Shown here piece by piece: positions 1 through 4,712 of a stretch of 6,140 nt of DNA. The notes under the pieces are model-generated. The model made no database searches. It was not told the origin of the DNA and saw only the letters and a list, made by a program, of their open reading frames with translations. Position 1 is the first letter of the stretch. Every line of letters begins with the position of its first letter. This stretch comes from an uncultured Haemophilus sp. (GTDB lineage Bacteria; Pseudomonadota; Gammaproteobacteria; Enterobacterales; Pasteurellaceae), in assembly GCA_902482195.1 (NCBI GenBank), contig CABSZQ010000087.1:1-6140 (forward strand), in the 5' to 3' direction. A program made the translations under genes and the position numbers.

Positions 1-924
1 CATTAATCCGGAAAACCCAACCAATGGCACACGTTGGATTGATTTAAACACTTTTGTCAGTAACGCAGAAACCTCTACTGAACCAGCTGCACCAAAATAG
101 GGCAATCCCATTAATTCATAAACTTTTGTCATGGATGAACAATTTTTCGATGGTGCCGCCGAACTATCAATGCCTGCAAATTCAAATTCACCTGATAATT
201 TGACCGCACTTAACATCTCTAATACTTGATCTACATGATATTGCAGGGCTTGCGACATAGCCTGATAACAATCAGCATAAAATTGATTATGAGGCGATTT
301 TGGTACAGATTTTAATACTTCGACTAATAAATCGGGTGTTTCTAAACCAATGACAAAACTGTTTGGTAAATGACTTAGATGATAACCGGCGGGGAAATAA
401 GGAATAAATGGCTTGCAGTTAAAATTCACCGTAAAGTTAAAATTACCTTCGCCACGTGGTGTGATATTTGCAATTCGTTGTACCGCATAAACAGATTGCT
501 CAATAAGTTCATTATCTAACACGCCATTTTCATCTAATGGTACATTTACACAAGCATTACACAAGTCGCCATAAGCAGCGATTAACTCTGGCAATAAAGC
601 AATCTCCTCTTTATTTCTCGCCGCGCCTATTGCAAATCGAAGACGAATTCCACTTTCATTAAATTTATTCAATAACTCCGTTAAATACTGCAAATCTGCT
701 TTTGCTGTCTGCAAATTGGTTAAATCCAAATATTCACCAAAGGGATTGGTAATCACTCGAATCGATTGCAAGGTATAACCTGCTTTCTGCACAGCAGGTA
801 ATAACAAATCCACATCACGTTTCACCGAATAAAGGGCGTCTTCCCATTGCGTTTTATCTTTATGTAACGTCAGAAAAAAACTGATTGTGCGAAGACGACA
901 TAATTCTTTATTTTTATAATCCAT
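1..924 (-). CDS. DUF711 / UPF0210 family protein, 3' end cut off by window edge
   Basis: The minus-strand frame is open from an ATG at 924 to base 1, giving 308 residues with no stop, so the C-terminus lies outside the window. I recognise the DUF711 (PF05167, UPF0210) family mainly from the last third: FEFAGIDSSAAPS at about 247-259, then MTKVYELMGLPYFGAAGS (265-282), and VGFSGLM (302-308), where family members continue into a conserved LPV-ED-type segment. The start of the protein (LRTISFFLTL, then SIRVITNPFGEYLD at about 54-67) also fits. It has four cysteines between 122 and 219 (C122, C125, C170, C219), plus C9 and C262, and no signal peptide or membrane helices. The family has no established biochemical function; solved members have been compared with pyruvate-formate-lyase-like folds. 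It starts 24 bases after the purD stop with no terminator between, so co-transcription with purHD is likely. An in-frame ATG at 939 is possible, but only the ATG at 924 has a good AAGGA at a proper distance. Family members are usually about 400-450 residues, so roughly a quarter is missing. Confidence 0.82.
   Translation of the reverse strand, partial: MDYKNKELCRLRTISFFLTLHKDKTQWEDALYSVKRDVDLLLPAVQKAGYTLQSIRVITNPFGEYLDLTNLQTAKADLQYLTELLNKFNESGIRLRFAIGAARNKEEIALLPELIAAYGDLCNACVNVPLDENGVLDNELIEQSVYAVQRIANITPRGEGNFNFTVNFNCKPFIPYFPAGYHLSHLPNSFVIGLETPDLLVEVLKSVPKSPHNQFYADCYQAMSQALQYHVDQVLEMLSAVKLSGEFEFAGIDSSAAPSKNCSSMTKVYELMGLPYFGAAGSVEVSALLTKVFKSIQRVPLVGFSGLM
203..211 (-). repeat. DNA uptake signal sequence (Hin type) in the DUF711 gene
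   Basis: This is a perfect AAGTGCGGT on the minus strand. It encodes Ser-Ala-Val at residues about 239-241, just before the conserved FEFAGIDSSAAPS block. Confidence 0.9.
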
Positions 925-929
925 ATGAT

Positions 930-934
930 TCCTT
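930..934 (-). promoter_or_regulatory. Ribosome binding site choosing the DUF711 start
   Basis: AAGGA lies five bases upstream of the ATG at 924. The competing in-frame ATG at 939 lies upstream of this site and has no purine-rich site of its own, so 924 is the better start. The site falls in the 24-base gap after purD, which supports translation from a shared message. Confidence 0.6.
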
Positions 935-948
935 AACATTAAATGCAG

Positions 949-2238
949 TTATTTTTGCTGCTCACGTTCAACAGCACGATAGCCAATATCTCGACGATAA
1001 AAACGTCCAGACCATTGAATTTGCTCAGCGAGTTTTAAGGCTTTTTGTTGAGCTTCAAATACGCTTTCGCCTAACGCAGTAACACAAAGCACGCGACCGC
1101 CGTTCGTGACTAACTTGCCTTCTTGTACTGCAACGCCCGCTAAGAAAACTTTCTCATTTTCGACCGCACTTTGAGGCAATCCGGTGATTTCATCGCCCTT
1201 GCGATAATCGCCTGGATAGCCTTCAGCCGCCAAAACAATCCCTAAGGAAGATTTTGGATTCCATTGGGATTTCACTTCGTTCAATTTACCATCGCAAGCT
1301 TTAAGACAAAATCCTACCAGATCTGATTCAAGACGTAGCATAATCGGCTGGGTTTCTGGATCGCCAAAACGACAGTTAAATTCAATCACTTTCGGCTGAC
1401 CATTTGGCATGATCATTAATCCCGCATACAAGAAACCAGTGTAAACATTGCCTTCTGCCGCCATACCATTGACTGTTGGATAAATCACTTCTCGCATAAT
1501 GCGATCATGAATTTCTGGTGTCACCACTGGCGCAGGCGAATACGCGCCCATACCACCAGTATTCAAACCTGTATCATTTTCGCCCACGCGTTTATGATCT
1601 TGACTAGTCGCCATAGGTTCGACGTTTTTACCATCTACCATGACGATAAAGCTGGCTTCTTCGCCATCTAAAAACTCTTCAATCACCACTCGGCTACCCG
1701 CTTCGCCAAAGGCATTACCTGAAAGCATATCACGCACAGCGTCTTCCGCTTCTTGCAATGTCATTGCAACAATTACGCCTTTACCCGCAGCTAAACCATC
1801 TGCTTTTACGACAATTGGTGCACCTTTTTCACGTAAGTACGCCAATGCAGGTTCTACTTCGGTGAAGTTCTGATATTCTGCCGTTGGAATTTTGTGACGA
1901 GCGAGGAAGTCTTTAGTGAATGCTTTTGAACCTTCCAATTGCGCAGCCGCTTGAGTTGGACCAAAAATCTTCAATCCAGCCTCGCGAAATGCATCCACCA
2001 CGCCAATTACCAGCGGTGCCTCTGGTCCTACAATTGTCAATCCAATTTGGTTATCTTGAGCAAATTTCACTAATGCGGGAACATCAGTCGCAGAAATGTT
2101 TACGTTTTCTACTTTTTGCTCTAATGCTGTACCTGCGTTGCCTGGAGCGACAAAAACTTGATCTGCTAATGGAGATTGCGCAGCTTTCCAAGCCAAGGCG
2201 TGTTCACGACCGCCGTTACCGATGATGAGGATGTTCAT
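949..2238 (-). CDS. purD: Phosphoribosylamine--glycine ligase (GARS)
   Basis: This cytoplasmic ATP-grasp ligase joins 5-phosphoribosylamine and glycine to give glycinamide ribonucleotide, step two of purine synthesis. The 429 residues equal the usual bacterial length. Visible in order are the N-terminal IIGNGGREHALAWKAA loop (5-20), GPEAPLVIG (71-79), the ATP-binding lysine region VKADGLAAGKGVIVA (144-158), EEFLDGEEASF (187-197), SQDHKRVGENDTGLNTGGMG (212-231) and the metal/ATP site EFNCRFGDPETQ (286-297). No key residue is missing. AAGGAG sits four bases before the ATG at 2238. The gene follows purH by 182 bp of repeat-rich DNA and precedes a DUF711 gene by 24 bp. I see no convincing promoter of its own, so PurR control through the purH promoter is the likely regulation. 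An uptake signal sits in the coding sequence at residues about 357-360, in a poorly conserved stretch. Confidence 0.98.
   Translation of the reverse strand: MNILIIGNGGREHALAWKAAQSPLADQVFVAPGNAGTALEQKVENVNISATDVPALVKFAQDNQIGLTIVGPEAPLVIGVVDAFREAGLKIFGPTQAAAQLEGSKAFTKDFLARHKIPTAEYQNFTEVEPALAYLREKGAPIVVKADGLAAGKGVIVAMTLQEAEDAVRDMLSGNAFGEAGSRVVIEEFLDGEEASFIVMVDGKNVEPMATSQDHKRVGENDTGLNTGGMGAYSPAPVVTPEIHDRIMREVIYPTVNGMAAEGNVYTGFLYAGLMIMPNGQPKVIEFNCRFGDPETQPIMLRLESDLVGFCLKACDGKLNEVKSQWNPKSSLGIVLAAEGYPGDYRKGDEITGLPQSAVENEKVFLAGVAVQEGKLVTNGGRVLCVTALGESVFEAQQKALKLAEQIQWSGRFYRRDIGYRAVEREQQK
1163..1171 (-). repeat. DNA uptake signal sequence (Hin type) in purD
   Basis: This is a perfect AAGTGCGGT on the minus strand, the core recognised for DNA uptake by competent Haemophilus-type Pasteurellaceae. 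It encodes Ser-Ala-Val in PurD (about 358-360), between conserved blocks. Confidence 0.9.
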
Positions 2239-2264
2239 AATGCTCCTTGTATCTTTTTGAATTT

Positions 2265-2299
2265 AATCCCTCTTTAGCAAAGAGGGGTCGGGGTGATTT
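2265..2299. repeat. GC-rich palindromic repeat, copy 1 (purD side)
   Basis: CCCTCTTT (2268-2275), the loop AGC, and AAAGAGGG (2279-2286) form an 8-bp stem with a three-base loop. It is followed by a G-rich tail ending in GATTT (2295-2299). Read on the minus strand, it has the same order of parts as copy 2 read on the plus strand: AAATC, a C-rich tail, then the CTCTTT-AAAGAG palindrome. The two copies are therefore in opposite orientation. No transposase lies near. It resembles the tailed palindromes that are scattered between genes in many bacteria. Confidence 0.75.
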
Positions 2300-2341
2300 G
2301 GCAGAAGTTATTTCAACCTCATAGTATATTTAGCATCGTTT

Positions 2342-2388
2342 AAATCTCCCCCCTAACCCCCTCTTTACGAAAGAGGGGGGGGAGGAAT
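2342..2388. repeat. GC-rich palindromic repeat, copy 2 (purH side)
   Basis: CCCCCTCTTT (2357-2366), the loop ACG, and AAAGAGGGGG (2370-2379) form a perfect 10-bp stem. CTCCC (2346-2350) can also pair with GGGAG (2380-2384) around it, leaving 2351-2356 as a one-sided bulge. The copy carries a run of eight G (2375-2382) and one of six C (2348-2353). In the purH-purD message it would form a very stable hairpin. No U-run follows it on the minus strand, so it is not a standard intrinsic terminator. Confidence 0.8.
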
Positions 2389-2390
2389 AA

Positions 2391-2415
2391 GTCGCTCATT
2401 GAGCGAAGTGACGAC
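2391..2415. repeat. Hairpin just after the purH stop
   Basis: TCGCTCA (2392-2398) and TGAGCGA (2400-2406) form a perfect 7-bp inverted repeat around one base, more realistically six pairs with a three-base loop. An outer GTCG (2391-2394) and CGAC (2412-2415) can also pair. It lies 5 to 30 bases past the purH stop and abuts palindromic repeat copy 2. There is no T-run on the minus strand, so termination is doubtful. It may be part of the repeat element or a 3'-end stabiliser of the purH message. Confidence 0.55.
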
Positions 2416-2420
2416 ATAAA

Positions 2421-4019
2421 TTAATGTCTAAAATGACGCATTCCAGTCAATACCATCACCATATTATGCTCATCCGCTGCATCGATGACTTCTTGATCGC
2501 GCATTGAACCACCTGGATGGATCACACATTGAATACCTACTTTCGCTGCTGCATCAATGCCGTCACGGAATGGGAAGAAAGCATCAGATGCCATTACACA
2601 CCCCGCTACAGTTAAACCTTCATCCTGCGCCTTAATACCCGCAATCTTCGCAGAATATACACGGCTCATTTGGCCTGCACCAATCCCGATGGTTTGGTTA
2701 TCTTTGGCGTAAACAATGGCATTGGATTTCACGAATTTTGCCACTTTCCAGCAGAATAATAAGTCTTTTAATTCTTGTTCAGTTGGTTGACGCTTACTCA
2801 CCACTTTTAAATCATCCAAACCAACCATGCCTAAATCTGCATCTTGTACCAATAAACCGCCGTTTACACGTTTGAAATCCAAACGTTCAGAACGAGAGGT
2901 CCATTCGCCACATTCAAGCAAACGAACATTTTTCTTACGTTTCACCACTTCTTGTGCTTCAGCAGAAACTTTCGGTGCAATAATCACTTCAACGAATTGA
3001 CGTTCTACGATTTCATTCGCAGTTTTTTCGTCTAATTCACGGTTGAAAGCAATAATACCGCCAAATGCAGAAGTTGGATCGGTTTGGTATGCACGATTAT
3101 AGGCTTCTAAAATATCTTTACCTAAAGCCACACCGCATGGATTAGCGTGTTTAACGATCACACAAGCCGGCTCATCAAATTCTTTCACGCATTCAAGTGC
3201 TGCATCAGTATCAGCAATATTATTGTAAGACAAGGCTTTACCTTGGAGTTGGTGAGCTGTAGCTACACTCGCCTCTTTCACATTCAAATCAACGTAGAAG
3301 GCCGCATTTTGATGAGCGTTTTCGCCGTAACGCATGGTTTGTTTACGCACGAAGTTAAGATTTAAAGTACGTGGGAATTGACTGCACTTCGCATTGGCAT
3401 CCTCTTCCTCTGCCACATGATATGGTTTCACCATTTGTCCAAAGTAGTTAGCAATCATTGAGTCATATTGAGCGGTATGTTCAAATGCTTTAATTGCAAG
3501 GTCAAAACGAGTTTCAAGCGTTAGGCTATTTTGATGTTTATCCATTTCTGCAAGAATGGCGTTGAAATCACCATTATTCACCACGATCGCCACATCTTTA
3601 TGGTTTTTCGCGGCAGAACGCACCATTGTTGGGCCACCGATATCGATGTTCTCAACCGCATCAGCTAGGGTGCAATCCGGTTTAGCTACGGTGGCAGCAA
3701 ACGGATATAAATTCACAACCACCATATCGATGCCCTCAATACCATGTTGTTGCATGATGGCATCATCTGTACCACGGCGACCAAGAATCCCGCCATGTAC
3801 TTTTGGGTGTAAGGTTTTCACACGACCGTCCATCATTTCAGGGAACCCCGTATAATCAGACACTTCAGTCACCGGTAAACCATGTTGCTCCAATAATTTT
3901 GCGGTACCGCCTGTGGAAAGTAGTTTTACACCACGCTGTACTAAGCCTTGAGCAAATTCTACGATACCGGTTTTATCAGAAACACTCAGTAAAGCCTGAC
4001 GAATTGGACGATCTGTCAT
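2421..4019 (-). CDS. purH: Bifunctional AICAR formyltransferase / IMP cyclohydrolase
   Basis: This enzyme carries out the last two steps of IMP synthesis. It transfers a formyl group from 10-formyltetrahydrofolate to AICAR, then closes the ring to IMP. Its 532 residues are full length for the family. The N-terminal cyclohydrolase domain shows STGGTA (35-40), [16 protein letters not shown] (65-80), VVNLYPF (101-107) and [18 protein letters not shown] (123-140). The formyltransferase domain shows [13 protein letters not shown] (230-242), [12 protein letters not shown] (263-274), the catalytic Lys-His in KHANPCGVA (290-298), [13 protein letters not shown] (314-326), GQMSR (449-453), SDAFFPF (478-484) and HPGGS (501-505). 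The start at 4019 has AAGGA (4027-4031) seven bases upstream, and the protein begins like known PurH sequences. It is the first gene of the presumed purH-purD-DUF711 unit, and a PurR operator lies in its promoter. No frameshift or missing motif was seen. Confidence 0.99.
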   Translation of the reverse strand: MTDRPIRQALLSVSDKTGIVEFAQGLVQRGVKLLSTGGTAKLLEQHGLPVTEVSDYTGFPEMMDGRVKTLHPKVHGGILGRRGTDDAIMQQHGIEGIDMVVVNLYPFAATVAKPDCTLADAVENIDIGGPTMVRSAAKNHKDVAIVVNNGDFNAILAEMDKHQNSLTLETRFDLAIKAFEHTAQYDSMIANYFGQMVKPYHVAEEEDANAKCSQFPRTLNLNFVRKQTMRYGENAHQNAAFYVDLNVKEASVATAHQLQGKALSYNNIADTDAALECVKEFDEPACVIVKHANPCGVALGKDILEAYNRAYQTDPTSAFGGIIAFNRELDEKTANEIVERQFVEVIIAPKVSAEAQEVVKRKKNVRLLECGEWTSRSERLDFKRVNGGLLVQDADLGMVGLDDLKVVSKRQPTEQELKDLLFCWKVAKFVKSNAIVYAKDNQTIGIGAGQMSRVYSAKIAGIKAQDEGLTVAGCVMASDAFFPFRDGIDAAAKVGIQCVIHPGGSMRDQEVIDAADEHNMVMVLTGMRHFRH

Positions 4020-4061
4020 TACATTTTCCTTTCATTAAATGGTTAAAAATAAGCGGGGTGA

Positions 4062-4090
4062 ATTATAGCGCAAACGTTTGCGTTTATATA
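4062..4090 (-). promoter_or_regulatory. purH promoter
   Basis: A perfect -10 hexamer TATAAT lies at 4067-4062 on the minus strand. At 17 bases upstream the -35 position reads TATATA (4090-4085), a poor match. The transcription start would fall near 4054, giving a leader of about 35 bases. The spacer between the two hexamers is almost entirely the PurR operator, so bound repressor would block polymerase. Confidence 0.7.
4068..4083 (-). promoter_or_regulatory. PurR operator (PUR box)
   Basis: On the minus strand the 16 bases read ACGCAAACGTTTGCGC. This is one mismatch from the E. coli PurR consensus ACGCAAACGTTTNCGT and contains a perfect 14-bp palindrome at 4069-4082. It directly abuts the TATAAT of the purH promoter. 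In E. coli, PurR with hypoxanthine or guanine represses purHD from such a site, and I infer the same here for purH, purD and probably the DUF711 gene. Confidence 0.9.
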
Positions 4091-4108
4091 GAAAAAATTT
4101 TCCTGGTA

Positions 4109-4127
4109 AGCGCACTTAAAGTGCGGT
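4109..4127. repeat. Inverted pair of uptake signals
   Basis: A perfect plus-strand AAGTGCGGT (4119-4127) is followed by an AT-rich stretch, as in the extended Hin consensus. Facing it is AGCGCACTT (4109-4117), the reverse copy with one mismatch. Together they form CGCACTT-A-AAGTGCG, a 15-base dyad. It lies between the doxX terminator and the purH promoter, about 20 bases upstream of the -35 position. Paired uptake signals often act as terminators in this family, but no T-run follows here in either direction close to the stem. Confidence 0.8.
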
Positions 4128-4151
4128 GATTTATTTAAGCAATTTCAAAAC

Positions 4152-4174
4152 AAAAAAGCCCGCAAAATGCGGGC
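4152..4174 (-). terminator. Intrinsic terminator of the doxX-like gene
   Basis: GCCCGCA (4158-4164) and TGCGGGC (4168-4174) form a 7-bp GC-rich stem with a three-base loop. On the minus strand six T follow (4157-4152), then G and more T. It starts 24 bases after the DoxX stop codon. No T-run follows on the plus strand, so it acts only on minus-strand transcription and shields the pur promoter from read-through. Confidence 0.9.
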
Positions 4175-4198
4175 AACCTAACAGTTTGAATGATGTGA

Positions 4199-4597
4199 TT
4201 AGCGTTTGCGGTTATCTAGAGAAAATGCACCGGCACCAGCAAACACAAAATAGAAGAACACGAGAGAGTAAAGTAAAGCAAGTTCACCACCGTTCGCGAT
4301 TGGGAAGAATAAATTCCCTTTACCTGCAGCGTGCATAAAGAAATACGCATAAGCCATTTGACCAGAAAGGATAAATGCCGCTGGGCGAACAAATAAACCT
4401 AAAATTAATAGGATTGAACCGACAATCTCGATTACTCCACCGACGATCATCATTGGATCGCCCACTGCGCCGTTACCGCCCGTCATTGAAATTGGGAATT
4501 CCCAGAATTTTGCTGTGCCGTGTAAAATAAACATATACGCCGCGACGATACGTAATAAAGCTAAAACATACGGAGAGTATTTTTCTAAGTTTTTCAT
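4199..4597 (-). CDS. DoxX-family inner membrane protein
   Basis: This small protein of 132 residues has four predicted membrane helices at about 10-28, 48-68, 72-90 and 103-122. Family marks are RIVAAYMFILHGTAKF (16-31), GGVIEIVGSILLILGLFVRP (53-72) with its conserved glutamate, and NGGELALLY (102-110). Length and topology are normal for DoxX (PF07681). DoxX proteins are poorly understood; some take part in quinone-linked oxidation or in membrane complexes with redox enzymes, and the precise role here cannot be read from sequence. The start at 4597 has AGGA (4605-4608) seven bases upstream. The gene follows dsbD by 115 bases and ends in its own terminator, so it is either monocistronic or the last gene of a dsbD unit. 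It shows no sign of being broken or transferred. Confidence 0.85.
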   Translation of the reverse strand: MKNLEKYSPYVLALLRIVAAYMFILHGTAKFWEFPISMTGGNGAVGDPMMIVGGVIEIVGSILLILGLFVRPAAFILSGQMAYAYFFMHAAGKGNLFFPIANGGELALLYSLVFFYFVFAGAGAFSLDNRKR

Positions 4598-4638
4598 AAA
4601 GTTTTCCTAATAAAATAAAAAGTGATTTGAGAACGGGG

Positions 4639-4666
4639 TGTATATTAATGATTAACTCAAAGCCAA
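4639..4666 (-). promoter_or_regulatory. Possible promoter of the doxX-like gene
   Basis: TTGGCT (4666-4661) and TATACA (4644-4639) lie 16 bases apart on the minus strand, each matching four of six consensus bases. The start would fall about 35 bases before the ATG. The surrounding region is AT-rich and offers overlapping alternatives such as TAATAT, so the exact hexamers are uncertain. Confidence 0.3.
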
Positions 4667-4677
4667 ACAATACCTCA

Positions 4678-4701
4678 AATCGAAAAGGACTTTTTACGAT
4701 T
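4678..4701 (-). terminator. Weak hairpin after dsbD
   Basis: AATCG (4678-4682) pairs with CGATT (4697-4701), and AAAAG (4683-4687) pairs with CTTTT (4690-4694). The loop is only two bases and there is a two-base bulge. It begins about 12 bases past the dsbD stop, but only a short T-run follows on the minus strand. Termination here would be partial at best. Confidence 0.25.
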
Positions 4702-4712
4702 AGGAAATAATT

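Noticed and set aside
1640..2225. Plus-strand open frames opposite purD
   Set aside because: They lie wholly antisense to a full-length, well-conserved gene, have no ribosome binding site context and resemble no known protein.
2323..2328. TATACT as the -10 of a separate purD promoter inside the repeat core
   Set aside because: The position 17 bases upstream is G-rich and not a -35 hexamer, so the match alone is too weak to call.
2346..2384. Rho-independent terminator between purH and purD
   Set aside because: The stem is strong, but no T-run follows on the minus strand and purD has no clear promoter of its own, so full termination here is unlikely.
3381..3389. Uptake signal in purH
   Set aside because: ACTGCACTT is one base off the reverse core; single mismatches are common by chance and the site was not counted.
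3147..4129. Plus-strand open frames opposite purH
   Set aside because: They mirror the codon structure of purH on the other strand, resemble no family, and one runs across the purH promoter region.
4473..4670. Minus-strand open frame overlapping the start of the doxX-like gene
   Set aside because: It is out of frame with the clear DoxX protein, covers its promoter region, and has no recognisable domain.
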